Counted from the first letter of the stretch, positions 1-8,762 are shown. The stretch is 64,000 nt of DNA from JADJOM01 sp963817435 (GCA_963817435.1 CAWFNY010000001.1:1240001-1304000), one strand, 5' to 3'. Notes: a model not told the origin generated them from the letters alone. Numbers and translations are program-made.

Positions 1-267
1 TCGTGCGGCATGCGGACCCGCCGAGGTGAGGATGGTTATACCCTAGGAGCGCTGTGGTTCAATCTGTTCCTGGCCGAACTGATCACCGTCAGCGTGTTTG
101 TGATCACCCTGATCCGAACCTGGCCGGACCCGCCGTGGGATCGTCTCCAGGTGATCGGGCCCATCGAGGCGATCGTCATGCCGCTCCTCGTGTGGCCGTT
201 CGCGCGGACGCTGTTCCTCGCATTCGATCTCTGTTTCCGGCCGCTCGAGGCGAAGGACATGACGTAG
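1..267 (+). CDS. DUF983 family membrane protein, 3' part only
   Basis: The reading frame is open from the first base (S-C-G-M-R-T-R-R-G-E-D-G), so the true start lies outside the window. The visible 88 residues hold two hydrophobic segments (about residues 16-38 and 55-75) separated by a short loop with the W-P-D-P-P-W motif, which with R-R-G-E-D-G is how DUF983 proteins look. Members of that family usually start with a small CxxC zinc-ribbon-like segment, and the S-C-G at the edge may be its tail. Function is unknown; DUF983 genes often lie near cytochrome oxidase genes, as here. The family call rests on recalled motif similarity. Confidence 0.7.
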   Translation, partial: SCGMRTRRGEDGYTLGALWFNLFLAELITVSVFVITLIRTWPDPPWDRLQVIGPIEAIVMPLLVWPFARTLFLAFDLCFRPLEAKDMT

Positions 268-407
268 CTCGCGCGTCCGCCGCGTCTGCCCCACCAGCCT
301 CCGCGCAGCCGGTCCCAACGCGGCAGGCTACCCGATATGAATCAGCCAAGCCCTTGCCTCGTACATGCTTGGCAAAGCGTGAAGATCACTTCACCCCTCC
401 TGACATC

Positions 408-1094
408 TCACTTCACATCCTCGCCGATACTCTTCTGCCTGTCTGAGGGCGTCGGCATGCCGGGCATCATGTGCTCCTGATGGCCGCTATGGCTGTTCCC
501 CGACGCTCGCCTCCAGATGGTCCAGAGTCCGGTGGTCAGGATGAGCAGTGCGAAGGCGCGCCGGCGCCAGAGACTGGTCATGACCAGTCGACGGACTCCG
601 AGAGCGGCGAAACTGAGGGCCGGCACGGTGCCCACTCCGAAGGCGGCCATCGCCAGGGCGCCGCGGACTGGATCGGCAACAGCAACGGGAATCGTCAGGG
701 CCGAGTACACGAGGCCACAAGGCAGGAATCCATTGACGACGCCGAAGATGAATTGGGCTCCCGGCGCCGCAGATTCGGCTGCGCGCGTGCCGGCGGCGAC
801 GAGGCCGGGAGGCATGAGGCGCGGCTCGGGTACGAGGCCGGCGAGCGCGAGCGCGAACCAGACGAGCAGCGCCGAGGCCAGCGCGGCCGGGATCCAGGCC
901 GGCCCGGGGAGCAGTTGGCCCGCCGCGCCGGCGAGCGCTCCCAGCAGAGTGTAGGTCCCGATCCGGCCGAGGTGCCAGGCGGGAAGCCCCGCCGGTGTGC
1001 GGGCGCAGGACGCGGCAAAGCCGCCACACATGCCGATGCAGTGCAGGCTGCCAAGGAGGCCGGCGAGGAACGCGGCCGACATGATACCGAGCAT
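408..1094 (-). CDS. TauE/SafE (UreH-like) integral membrane protein, cbb3-associated
   Basis: The 228-residue protein has about six hydrophobic helices. Near the N-terminus it has the G-S-L-H-C-I-G-M-C-G-G motif typical of UreH-like/TauE-SafE proteins found beside cbb3 oxidase operons, and F-G-V-V-N-G-F-L-P-C-G-L in the middle repeats the same C-G logic. In that family the paired Cys/His residues are thought to handle copper or other metals for oxidase assembly. The end has a His/Met-rich tail (H-S-G-H-Q-E-H-M-M-P-G-M) that could bind metal. I chose the ATG at 1094; ATG 1082 is an alternative. Transcribed divergently from ccoN with only 28 bases between the starts, so the promoters must overlap or lie inside coding DNA. 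Confidence 0.8.
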   Translation of the reverse strand: MLGIMSAAFLAGLLGSLHCIGMCGGFAASCARTPAGLPAWHLGRIGTYTLLGALAGAAGQLLPGPAWIPAALASALLVWFALALAGLVPEPRLMPPGLVAAGTRAAESAAPGAQFIFGVVNGFLPCGLVYSALTIPVAVADPVRGALAMAAFGVGTVPALSFAALGVRRLVMTSLWRRRAFALLILTTGLWTIWRRASGNSHSGHQEHMMPGMPTPSDRQKSIGEDVK

Positions 1095-1122
1095 TCCACA
1101 CTCAACAGGAGGAGACGAGGCC

Positions 1123-2568
1123 GTGCAATATACCGGCGCAAGTACGGTGGACGAGTCCCAGTATGATGATGCGATCGTGAAGCTGTTTACGATCGCGACC
1201 ATCACCTGGGCCGTCGTCGGCATGCTCGTGGGCGTCTGGATCGCCCTGGAAATCGCCTGGTGGCCCGCCAATCTCGGACTGCAGTGGACGACCTTCGGAC
1301 GGCTGCGCCCGCTGCACACCAACGCAGTCATCTTCGCGTTCGGCGGGAACATCTGTTTCGCCGGCATCTACTACTCGATGCAGCGGCTGCTCAAGACCCG
1401 GATGTTCAGCGACGCGCTGTCGAAGGTGCACTTCTGGGGCTGGCAGCTGATCATCGTCTGCGCCGCAATCACGCTGCCGCTCGGCCTGACGGAATCGAAA
1501 GAGTATGCCGAGCTGATCTGGCCCATCGACGTTCTCATCACGGTGATCTGGGTCGTCTTCGCGGTCAACTTCTTCGGGACGATCGCCATCCGGAAGGTGC
1601 AGCACCTCTACGTCGCGATCTGGTTCTACATGTCGTTCGTGCTGGTGATCGCGGTGCTGCACATCGTGAACAGCCTGGCGATTCCGGCCACTTTCACCCG
1701 CTCCTACCCGATCTACGCGGGCATGACGGACGCACTGGTGCAATGGTGGTACGGCCACAACGCGGTGGGCTTCTTCCTCACGACACCGTTTCTCGGGCTG
1801 ATGTACTACTTCCTGCCGAAAATCTCCGGCCGGCCGGTCTACAGTTACCGGCTATCGATCATCCACTTCTGGGCGCTGATCTTCCTGTACATCTGGGCCG
1901 GTCCGCACCATCTGCTGTACTCCTCGTTGCCGGAGTGGGCCCAGACTCTGGGCATGGTGTTCAGCATCATGCTGATCGCACCGTCGTGGGGCGGCATGCT
2001 GAACGGCCTCCTCACGCTTCGCGGGGCATGGGACCGGGTGCGCACCGATCCGGTTCTCAAGTTCCTGGTGGTGGCGGTCAGCTTCTACGGCATGAGCACG
2101 TTCGAGGGGCCGATGATGTCGATCCGGGCGGTGAACAGCCTGTCCCACTTCACCAACTGGACCATCGGCCATGTGCACTCCGGCGCCCTTGGCTGGAACG
2201 GGATGATCACCTTCGGCATCCTCTACTGGCTGGTGCCGAAGCTGTGGAAACGGAAGGAACTCGCCTACCCCGGCTGGGCCACGACGCACTTCTGGATGGC
2301 CACGATCGGGATCGTGCTCTACACCCTGTCGATGTGGGCCGCCGGACTGACGGAGGGCCTCGAGTGGCGCGCGTTCGACAACGCCGGCCAGCTCAAGTAT
2401 CCCAACTTCGTGGACATCGTCCATCAGCTGGCGCCATTCTACTGGCTCCGCCTGCTGGGCGGCGTGCTCTACCTCTCGGGCGCCATCATGATGGCCTGGA
2501 ATCTCTTCAAGACCATTCACGGTCCCGCCGCTGAGCGGGCTCCGGCCACCGCCGCGACCGCGAGCTGA
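1123..2568 (+). CDS. ccoN: cbb3-type cytochrome c oxidase subunit I
   Basis: Catalytic haem-copper subunit that reduces oxygen to water and pumps protons in the cytoplasmic membrane. The 481 residues form about 12 hydrophobic helices with the expected His ligands, for example in R-P-L-H-T-N-A, W-W-Y-G-H-N-A-V-G-F, G-P-H-H-L-L-Y and W-T-I-G-H-V-H-S-G-A-L-G-W-N. I selected the GTG at 1123 because it follows AGGAGGAGACGAGG closely and gives a CcoN of normal length; the longer frame runs back into the divergent gene. First gene of ccoNOQPGHIS. High-affinity oxidase, usually induced at low oxygen, but no clear FNR box is visible in the very short upstream gap. Confidence 0.96.
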   Translation: MQYTGASTVDESQYDDAIVKLFTIATITWAVVGMLVGVWIALEIAWWPANLGLQWTTFGRLRPLHTNAVIFAFGGNICFAGIYYSMQRLLKTRMFSDALSKVHFWGWQLIIVCAAITLPLGLTESKEYAELIWPIDVLITVIWVVFAVNFFGTIAIRKVQHLYVAIWFYMSFVLVIAVLHIVNSLAIPATFTRSYPIYAGMTDALVQWWYGHNAVGFFLTTPFLGLMYYFLPKISGRPVYSYRLSIIHFWALIFLYIWAGPHHLLYSSLPEWAQTLGMVFSIMLIAPSWGGMLNGLLTLRGAWDRVRTDPVLKFLVVAVSFYGMSTFEGPMMSIRAVNSLSHFTNWTIGHVHSGALGWNGMITFGILYWLVPKLWKRKELAYPGWATTHFWMATIGIVLYTLSMWAAGLTEGLEWRAFDNAGQLKYPNFVDIVHQLAPFYWLRLLGGVLYLSGAIMMAWNLFKTIHGPAAERAPATAATAS

Positions 2569-2580
2569 GGGAGACGAACC

Positions 2581-3324
2581 ATGAGCGAAACCAATGGAGG
2601 CGGCTACTCCGCCGCGCATCGCACGCTCGAGGGGAAGAGCGCCCTCTTCGCCGTGCTGGTAACCGTCGTCATCCTTATCGGCGGTATCGTGGAGATCATT
2701 CCGCTGTTCACGGTCGCGGCTGGCCCCGAACGGCTGCCCGGCGTGACCCCCTACACGCCGCTGGAGATCGCCGGCCGCGACATCTACATCCGCGAGGGGT
2801 GCTATCTCTGCCACTCGCAGATGATTCGGCCGATGCGGGCCGAAGTACTGCGCTACGGCGAATGGACGCGGGCCGGCGAGTATGCCTACGACCATCCCTT
2901 CCTGCTCGGGTCCCGCCGCATGGGACCGGACCTGCAGCGTGTGGGCGGGAAGTACCCGGACGCCTGGCACTACGAGCACATGCGCGACCCGCGCAGCACC
3001 TCGCCCGGCAGTGTGATGCCGCCCTATACGTGGCTGCTCCGACAGACGTACGACGTGGCGGACATCCAGGCCTCGCTGCGCGCGCTGAAGAAGGTGGGCG
3101 TGCCATACAGCGACGAACAGATCAGCGGCGCCGGCGCGTCGATGCACGAGGAGGCTCAGGGGATCGTCGATCGCCTCAAGCAGGCGGGAGTGACCACCGA
3201 GCCCGATCGCGAGATCGTGGCGCTCATCGCGTACCTGCAGCGACTCGGCAAGGATGGGCGGGCCGCCATCGCCGCCCAGGAAGCCGCAAGCGCGGCCGCA
3301 CCCGCCGCCACGGGGGCCCCATGA
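2581..3324 (+). CDS. ccoO: cbb3 oxidase monohaem subunit II
   Basis: 247 residues: one N-terminal membrane anchor (about residues 20-42), then a periplasmic c-type cytochrome domain with a single CxxCH (C-Y-L-C-H-S-Q-M-I-R-P-M). The R-R-M-G-P-D-L-Q-R-V-G-G and M-P-P-Y-T-W blocks are characteristic of CcoO/FixO. It passes electrons from CcoP or soluble cytochrome c to CcoN. It starts 12 bases after ccoN with GGGAGACGAACC upstream. The C-terminus is an Ala-rich tail. Its stop overlaps the ccoQ start (ATGA). Confidence 0.96.
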   Translation: MSETNGGGYSAAHRTLEGKSALFAVLVTVVILIGGIVEIIPLFTVAAGPERLPGVTPYTPLEIAGRDIYIREGCYLCHSQMIRPMRAEVLRYGEWTRAGEYAYDHPFLLGSRRMGPDLQRVGGKYPDAWHYEHMRDPRSTSPGSVMPPYTWLLRQTYDVADIQASLRALKKVGVPYSDEQISGAGASMHEEAQGIVDRLKQAGVTTEPDREIVALIAYLQRLGKDGRAAIAAQEAASAAAPAATGAP

Positions 3325-3500
3325 ACCCGATCGTCAATGCGGCGGCCGACGGCTCCGAACTGGGCTGGCTGATGGGAATCACCACGGTGCTGTTCATCGC
3401 CGCCTTCGTCTTCTGGAGCTGGTGGGCGTACACCAAGACGAACAAGGCACGCTGGGAGGCGGACAGCCGTCTTCCCCTCAATGACGGAGGCGACTCGTGA
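3321..3500 (+). CDS. ccoQ: CcoQ-like small single-helix subunit
   Basis: 59 residues with one membrane helix (about residues 14-37, G-W-L-M-G-I-T-T-V-L-F then F-W-S-W-W-A-Y) and a charged C-terminus, the size and layout of CcoQ/FixQ, which helps stability of the cbb3 complex. ATG overlaps the ccoO stop by four bases and its own stop overlaps the GTG of ccoP, so translation is likely coupled. Sequence conservation in this family is low; position between ccoO and ccoP is the strongest argument. Confidence 0.85.
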   Translation: MNPIVNAAADGSELGWLMGITTVLFIAAFVFWSWWAYTKTNKARWEADSRLPLNDGGDS

Positions 3501-4084
3501 GCAAGGATTCCCCAAAGAACCAGGTCCTGGGCCACGCGGCCGAGGCGGACGGCATCGAGGAGTATGACAACGCGCTGCCGAATTGGTGGCTCGGGCTGTT
3601 TTATTTCTGCATCGTCTGGGCCGCGATCTACACGGCGCACTATCACTTCATCGCGCACCGTTCCCAGCCCGCTGAGCTGGCCGCCGAAATCGCAGACGCG
3701 AACAAGCGCTGGCCGCAGCTGGCGGCCGCGGCGGTGGCGACCAAGCTGGAGATCACTCCGGCCACGGTCGAGGCGGGCGAGGCGATCTTCAAGGCCAACT
3801 GTGTCGCCTGCCATGGCGCCGACATGAAGGGCGGTATCGGGCCCAACCTGCTGGACACCACCTGGATTCACGGGGGCCAGCCGGAGCAGATCCTTCACAC
3901 CATCACCGTCGGCGTCCCCGAGAAAGGCATGCTGACGTGGGGGCCGATCCTCGGACCGGAAAAGGTGGCGGAGGTCGCAAGCTACGTGGTCGCAAAGAAC
4001 CGCGAGGCCACCGGACAGACGGGCACGACCGAAGAGAAGGATGAAAAGAAGGATGAGAAGAAGGACTCAGCCGGGCATTCCTGA
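3497..4084 (+). CDS. ccoP: cbb3 oxidase subunit III, monohaem form
   Basis: 195 residues. The N-terminus has the CcoP/FixP signature (E-Y-D-N-A-L-P-N-W-W-L-G-L-F-Y) followed by one membrane helix, then one cytochrome c domain with C-V-A-C-H-G-A-D and a likely Met ligand in K-G-M-L-T-W-G. Classical CcoP proteins carry two haem c domains and are near 300 residues; this one has only one, so the electron-entry arm is shortened. The tail is a Lys/Glu-rich stretch (about residues 175-192). Starts at GTG 3497, overlapping ccoQ by four bases. Confidence 0.93.
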   Translation: MSKDSPKNQVLGHAAEADGIEEYDNALPNWWLGLFYFCIVWAAIYTAHYHFIAHRSQPAELAAEIADANKRWPQLAAAAVATKLEITPATVEAGEAIFKANCVACHGADMKGGIGPNLLDTTWIHGGQPEQILHTITVGVPEKGMLTWGPILGPEKVAEVASYVVAKNREATGQTGTTEEKDEKKDEKKDSAGHS

Positions 4085-4118
4085 GCCTGGACGGAGACCC
4101 GCGAGAAAGGGCAGTATC

Positions 4119-5456
4119 ATGTTGTTCGCGAACAAGCGGCAGTGGATCTACGAGCAGAAGGTCACCGGACCGTGGCAGCGGCTGCGAAAAGTCACCTTCG
4201 CACTCCTGCATCTGATCCTGTTCGCCACCCCGTGGCTCGTCGTCAACGGGAATCCGGCGCTGCTCATCGATCTGCCGGAGCGGCGGTTGTACGTGTTCGG
4301 CGCGATCTTCACGGCGGCGGACACGATCTTCCTGCTGTTCCTGCTGCTCTTTCTCGCCTTTTCGCTGTTCTTCTTCACGTCACTCTTCGGCAGGCTGTGG
4401 TGCGGCTTCGCCTGCCCGCAGACGGTCTTCCTGGACACCTGGATCCGACCGTTCGAGGAGTGGATCGAGGGGGACTGGGTACACCGCCGCAAGCGCGACG
4501 AGGCGGGATGGAGCTTCGACCGGCTGTGGCGCAAGGTGGCGAAGTGGGCCGGTTACCTGGTGATCTCATTCATCATCTCGATGTCGTTCGCGAGCTACTT
4601 CTCCGGCGCGCGGGCCCTGTGGAGTGGCCAGTCGAGCGCGATCGAGTACGCCATCGTCGCCATCTTCACGGCGATCTGGTTCCTCGACCTGGCCTGGTTC
4701 CGCGAGCAATTCTGCAACTACCTCTGCCCGTACGCCCGGTTCCAGAGCGCCCTGACCGATGCTGAGACGCTCCTGGTCCAGTACGAGATTCCCCGGGGGG
4801 AGCCGCGGGGCGGCGAAGGCGCGAAGGAAGCCGGGCGCTGCATCGAATGCAACAAGTGCGTCGTCGTGTGCCCGCAGGGTATCGACATCCGGAACGGCTT
4901 TCAGCTGGAGTGCATCGCCTGCGCGCGCTGCATCGACGCCTGCGACATCGTGATGGACAAGCTCGGCCACGAATCGCTCATCACCTGGAGCTCGATGGCC
5001 GAGAGCCAGGGCAAGAAGCCACGTCGGCTCCGGCCCCGGACGGTCGCGTATGGTGGGCTCCTGACGGGGATCGCCGCCGCCGTCACGGTGCTGCTGGTGG
5101 AGCGGGCGCCGTTCGATGCCAGCGTGCAGCGGGCTCCGGGCTCGCTGTTCGTCATGGACGCCGATGGATTCGTGCGGAATACCTTCCTCGTCCGGGTGAC
5201 CAACAAGGAAGCCTCCGCCACACCGGTGCCCTTCCATATCCGTGTCGAAGGCGTGCCGCCCGGCGACGTGACGGTGCAGGACTTCACGCTCGGCACCACC
5301 GAGAACGCGACCATCCCGATGGTGATCCGGATGAAGGCGGATGCGGAGCTGCCCCGGACCATTCCCATCGAGGTCCATGTGAGTTCGCCGTCACACGACG
5401 TCGAGATCGACGCCACCTTCAAGACGGAGGGGAAAATTGGAACCGACAGCGAATAG
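4119..5456 (+). CDS. ccoG: cbb3 oxidase assembly protein, polyferredoxin
   Basis: 445 residues, CcoG/RdxA/FixG family. Several N-terminal membrane helices carry the paired-Cys motifs W-C-G-F-A-C-P and C-N-Y-L-C-P-Y. Two 4Fe-4S sites follow at about residues 241-285 (C-I-E-C-N-K-C-V-V-V-C-P and C-I-A-C-A-R-C-I-D-A-C). A final helix and an Ig-like periplasmic FixG C-terminal domain complete it. In studied bacteria CcoG is a cupric reductase that supplies Cu(I) for CcoN. ATG at 4119 has GAGAAAGGG upstream. Length and order are normal. Confidence 0.95.
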   Translation: MLFANKRQWIYEQKVTGPWQRLRKVTFALLHLILFATPWLVVNGNPALLIDLPERRLYVFGAIFTAADTIFLLFLLLFLAFSLFFFTSLFGRLWCGFACPQTVFLDTWIRPFEEWIEGDWVHRRKRDEAGWSFDRLWRKVAKWAGYLVISFIISMSFASYFSGARALWSGQSSAIEYAIVAIFTAIWFLDLAWFREQFCNYLCPYARFQSALTDAETLLVQYEIPRGEPRGGEGAKEAGRCIECNKCVVVCPQGIDIRNGFQLECIACARCIDACDIVMDKLGHESLITWSSMAESQGKKPRRLRPRTVAYGGLLTGIAAAVTVLLVERAPFDASVQRAPGSLFVMDADGFVRNTFLVRVTNKEASATPVPFHIRVEGVPPGDVTVQDFTLGTTENATIPMVIRMKADAELPRTIPIEVHVSSPSHDVEIDATFKTEGKIGTDSE

Positions 5457-5592
5457 CGGCGACGATCGCCGCTGGCCGAGGATCATCGCAATCGGACTGG
5501 CGTTCGTCGTCGTGGTGAACATCGTCTTCGCCTACCTGGCCATCCACGGCGCCGACTCGATTGTCAGCTCCTACAGCACCGAGGCCAGATAA
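5437..5592 (+). CDS. ccoH: Minimal CcoH/FixH-like membrane protein, 51 residues
   Basis: A short gene between ccoG and ccoI, starting at TTG 5437 with GGAGGGGAAAA just upstream and overlapping the end of ccoG by 20 bases. The product has one helix and the sequence V-V-V-V-N-I-V-F-A-Y-L-A-I-H-G-A-D-S-I-V-S-S-Y, which matches the start of FixH proteins (conserved V-V-N in the helix, then a loop ending in a Tyr). Typical CcoH/FixH proteins run on for another 80-100 periplasmic residues, absent here. It is either a true mini-CcoH or a degenerate one. The call is based on this motif and on gene order G-H-I-S. Confidence 0.7.
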   Translation: MEPTANSGDDRRWPRIIAIGLAFVVVVNIVFAYLAIHGADSIVSSYSTEAR

Positions 5593-7918
5593 CGGCCCCG
5601 GTGGCGCTCCGGTCGGCCGGGGCGCCGCCGGCACCGCACGCTGCCCCCACTGCGGCACCGCCGTCGAGGGGGCCGCCAACGCGTTCTGCTGCCGCGGCTG
5701 CGAGATCGCGGCGGCCATCATCCGGGGCGCCGGACTCGAGCGCTACTATGTAGAGCGGAGCGAGTTCGCACCCCGGCCCGCCGCAGACCCCGGCCTCGAC
5801 TGGTCGGCCGTGCCCGTTACCACGAGCGCCGAAGGCCAGTGTGAGGCGCGGCTGGTGGTGGACGGTCTCCGCTGCGCCTCCTGTGTCTGGGTGACGGAGC
5901 GGGTCCTGGAACGGACCCCAGGCGTCGAGCGCGCCAGCGTGAGCTACGCGACGGGACGCGCCGTCCTCCGGTGGAACCCCGCCCAGACCGACCTTCCCAC
6001 CCTTGCACGCCGGATCGCCGCTCTCGGATATCGTCCGCGCCCCCTCGGCGCGGAACGCGCCCCCGACCGCGGGCTGATGCGCCGGATGGGTGTCGCCGCG
6101 ATCGCGGCGCTCGCCATCATGGGCCTGTACGAAGGCCTCTACGCCGGCTGGTGGTACGGCTCCATCGACCCCCGCTACGCCGCGCTGTTCCGGTGGACCA
6201 GCCTGGTCCTCGCCACGCCGGTGACCTTCTGGTGCGCCGAGCCGTTCTTCACGGGTGCCTGGAGCGCCCTGCGCCACCGAGTGCTCCATATGGACCTGCC
6301 AATCGCGCTCGGGGTGGCGATCCTCTACGTCCACGGCCTGGTGGCAACAATCCGCGGCGTGGACAGCTATCTCGACTCGCTCGCCATGCTGGTGGCACTC
6401 CTCCTCGTCGGACGGGTGCTCGAGTCCCGCGGCCGGCGCCGCGCGACCGAGGCGGCCTCCGCGCTGGTCGGCATGGTGCCGCACACCGCGCGGCGCGTCC
6501 GCGACGAGCGCATGGAGCGCGTACCGGTGAGCGAGCTGAGGCCTGGAGACCGCATCGACGTCGGGGCTGGAGAGGAGCTGGCGGCAGACGGCCGGGTGGC
6601 CGAGGGCTCCGGCCAGGTCCGCATGGCACTGATCACGGGGGAGGCGGCCCCCGTCCTGGTCGGACCCGGTGATGCGGTCGTCGCCGGCACGCTGCTCGCC
6701 GATGGGGCGATCACGGTGGTCGTCGAGGCCACTGGGCAGGAGACCGTCGTCCATCGGATGGCCGCGGAGCTGCTCGCCGCGCAGGATCGCGGGATGGCGC
6801 CGACCTCAGCGGATCGGATCGCCCCGTGGTTTACCGCCGCCACGCTTGTGGTGGCCGTGGTGACTTTCCTCGGATGGTGGCTCGGACGGGGGACGGACAT
6901 CGCCGTCGCACGTACCGTGGCCGTGCTGGTGGTGGCCTGCCCCTGCGCGCTGGCCCTGTCGCAGCCGCTCGCCGCAGCGGCCGGCCTCGGCGCGGCCGCG
7001 CGCCGTGGGCTCCTGCTTCGGTCGGCGGATGCCTTGCTCCGGCTGGCGCAGATAGACGAGGCCGGCCTCGACAAGACCGGCACCGTGACGGCCGGCGCGA
7101 TCACCGTGACCCACGCCGACGATGTGACGCTGCGGATTGCCGCGGGGCTGGAGCGCTACAGCACGCACCCCATCGCCAGCGCGATCACTGCGGAAGCGAC
7201 CCGCCGCGGGATCCCGCTCCCCGAGGCATCGGAGGTCCGGGAGACCGCCGGCCAGGGCATCGAGGGGGTCGTCGACGGTGTTCGGTGGGAGTTGCGATCA
7301 TCGGAAGCGGGAGCCGTCCGCCTCCGGCCCCTCGGAGGTGCCACCACCGCCGGCGACGGGCTCATCCGGCTGGGCGATGTGATCCGCAGTGACGCGCGGA
7401 CCGCCGTCGCCGCCTTGCGGGAACTGGGAGTGCACGCCACCCTTCTGACCGGGGATCACGCCGCCGTCGCGGACGGGATCGCGCGGGAAGCCGGTGTCGA
7501 CGCGGTCGCCGCGCGGGTTGATCCCGCCGCCAAGGCGGCCTGGATTCGCGACCGGCAGGCGGAGGGCCGGGTGGTCCTCTTCGCTGGTGACGGGCTGAAC
7601 GACGGGCCGGCGCTGGCTGCCGCGGACGTGGGGATCGCGATGGCATCGGGCGCGGCCAGTAGTGTGCTCATGGCCGATGGGATCATCGCGACGCAGTCCA
7701 TCGCCCCGGTCGTGGCCGGGATCCGGGCGGCGCGAGCGGCACAGCGAATGGTGCGCCGAAGCCAGGCGCAGTCGATCGCCTACAATATTGTGTCGGTGGG
7801 AGCCGCGGCGGCGGGCCTGGTCAATCCGCTGGTCGCCGCCGTGCTGATGCCGGTCTCGAGCGCGGTCGTGATCTGGAATGCCGCCCGAGTCGAACGGCTG
7901 GTGCGAAAGGACGACTGA
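5561..7918 (+). CDS. ccoI: Copper-transporting P1B-type ATPase for cbb3 assembly
   Basis: 785 residues. Order: an N-terminal Cys-rich segment (C-P-H-C-G-T and F-C-C-R-G-C-E-I, residues about 28-49), an HMA metal-binding domain with G-L-R-C-A-S-C (about 104), eight predicted helices including the ion-binding C-P-C-A-L-A motif (about 460), phosphorylation site D-K-T-G-T (about 503) and hinge G-D-G-L-N-D-G-P (about 675). CcoI exports Cu for loading of the cbb3 binuclear centre. No ATG or GTG precedes the conserved N-terminus; TTG 5561 is the likely start and overlaps ccoH by 32 bases. The stop shares one base with ccoS. Confidence 0.94.
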   Translation: MSAPTAPRPDNGPGGAPVGRGAAGTARCPHCGTAVEGAANAFCCRGCEIAAAIIRGAGLERYYVERSEFAPRPAADPGLDWSAVPVTTSAEGQCEARLVVDGLRCASCVWVTERVLERTPGVERASVSYATGRAVLRWNPAQTDLPTLARRIAALGYRPRPLGAERAPDRGLMRRMGVAAIAALAIMGLYEGLYAGWWYGSIDPRYAALFRWTSLVLATPVTFWCAEPFFTGAWSALRHRVLHMDLPIALGVAILYVHGLVATIRGVDSYLDSLAMLVALLLVGRVLESRGRRRATEAASALVGMVPHTARRVRDERMERVPVSELRPGDRIDVGAGEELAADGRVAEGSGQVRMALITGEAAPVLVGPGDAVVAGTLLADGAITVVVEATGQETVVHRMAAELLAAQDRGMAPTSADRIAPWFTAATLVVAVVTFLGWWLGRGTDIAVARTVAVLVVACPCALALSQPLAAAAGLGAAARRGLLLRSADALLRLAQIDEAGLDKTGTVTAGAITVTHADDVTLRIAAGLERYSTHPIASAITAEATRRGIPLPEASEVRETAGQGIEGVVDGVRWELRSSEAGAVRLRPLGGATTAGDGLIRLGDVIRSDARTAVAALRELGVHATLLTGDHAAVADGIAREAGVDAVAARVDPAAKAAWIRDRQAEGRVVLFAGDGLNDGPALAAADVGIAMASGAASSVLMADGIIATQSIAPVVAGIRAARAAQRMVRRSQAQSIAYNIVSVGAAAAGLVNPLVAAVLMPVSSAVVIWNAARVERLVRKDD

Positions 7919-8058
7919 TGCAGGGGATCCTGATTCTGCTGCCGGTAGTGCTGGTCCTTGGTGCGATCTTCGCCTGGCTCTTCCTGGCCGCGGTGAAGGA
8001 CGGCCAGTTTGACGATCTCGATGACCCTCCAACCCGCATGCTGCACGACGACGACTAA
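7918..8058 (+). CDS. ccoS: cbb3 oxidase maturation protein CcoS
   Basis: 46 residues: one N-terminal membrane helix followed by F-L-A-A-V-K-D-G-Q-F-D-D-L-D-D-P, the hallmark CcoS pattern (helix, K-x-G-Q-F-D-D-L). CcoS is needed for haem and copper cofactor insertion into CcoN. The ATG overlaps the last base of the ccoI stop (TGATG). Last gene of the cco operon. Confidence 0.93.
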   Translation: MQGILILLPVVLVLGAIFAWLFLAAVKDGQFDDLDDPPTRMLHDDD

Positions 8059-8064
8059 TCCCTC

Positions 8065-8316
8065 CTAGGGCACGGCACCGCTCACCGGTACCACCGCCGC
8101 GTCCGATGTGTCACCCCCACTATCCACGGTTTCGATCGCCGTATCCTCCGCCGGCGTGACCGTCAGCCGGTCGAACCGGTGCGCGGTGAAGGCCAGCCTC
8201 AGGACGCCGATCCCGATCATCAGCAGGACGACGAGATACACCATCAGCCCCCAGTGCAGCCGCCTCGCCTGCCGGCGCAGCTGCTCTTCGGCTTCGGAAT
8301 CGGGCCGGGGGATCAT
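8065..8316 (-). CDS. Small single-helix membrane protein
   Basis: 83 residues. A charged N-terminus (residues 1-20, E-E-Q-L-R-R-Q-A-R-R-L) precedes one membrane helix (about 24-43) and a Thr/Asp/Glu-rich C-terminus predicted to be outside the membrane. I chose ATG 8316 because it follows the preceding gene by 13 bases; longer frames run through that gene. Function not recognised. It is the second gene of a two-gene minus-strand unit that ends tail to tail with ccoS, only 6 bases away. Confidence 0.6.
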   Translation of the reverse strand: MIPRPDSEAEEQLRRQARRLHWGLMVYLVVLLMIGIGVLRLAFTAHRFDRLTVTPAEDTAIETVDSGGDTSDAAVVPVSGAVP

Positions 8317-8329
8317 GCGTCGAGAGCCT

Positions 8330-8554
8330 TCAACTCGCCTCGGCGAGGACCGCCGGGGCGCGCAGCCGCTGGAACTGCGCCTGGACCGCCAGCGAGAGCA
8401 TTCGATCCTCATCGATCCCGCTCTCACGCACGAGGGCCATCAGCCGGGCGTGACTGGTGAGGCGGTCAAGCAGGTCATCGGCGCTCCGGATTCCGGCGGC
8501 GGCCAGCCGGTCTGCGTCCCGGGGACGAACGTGGGCAAAGTTGTCGAGCCACAT
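8330..8554 (-). CDS. DUF4332-like helix-hairpin-helix protein
   Basis: 74 residues with a helix-hairpin-helix-like pattern: V-R-P-R-D-A-D-R-L-A-A-A-G-I-R-S-A-D-D-L-L near the start, then R-E-S-G-I-D-E-D-R-M-L-S-L. This resembles small DUF4332/HHH proteins that may bind DNA, but there is no biochemical clue here. ATG 8554 has AAGGAG eight bases upstream, which fixes the start. Likely cotranscribed with the membrane protein downstream. Confidence 0.6.
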   Translation of the reverse strand: MWLDNFAHVRPRDADRLAAAGIRSADDLLDRLTSHARLMALVRESGIDEDRMLSLAVQAQFQRLRAPAVLAEAS

Positions 8555-8762
8555 CGAACGGCTCCTTCTCGGGTACACTGCGCTGGCAAGCAAACGTGAT
8601 GCCGGACGACCTCGGCCGCGAGAAGGCGACAGAACGCCGGATCCGGGACCGGTTTAGCGGCCGATTGGCCGGCTTCCGATCCAGGTCGGGCGCCTCGCGC
8701 TCCGGGGCGAGCCGATCCGGCACACCAAGGTGTCCGCTGCGGACAAAGTGGCTGATGGTCGT

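Noticed and set aside
379..416. GTGAAG/CTTCAC inverted repeat with a further CTTCAC, resembling the TTCA repeat sites
   Set aside because: It lies between two 3' ends, and the last unit is the coding end and stop of the TauE-like gene. No promoter is expected there.
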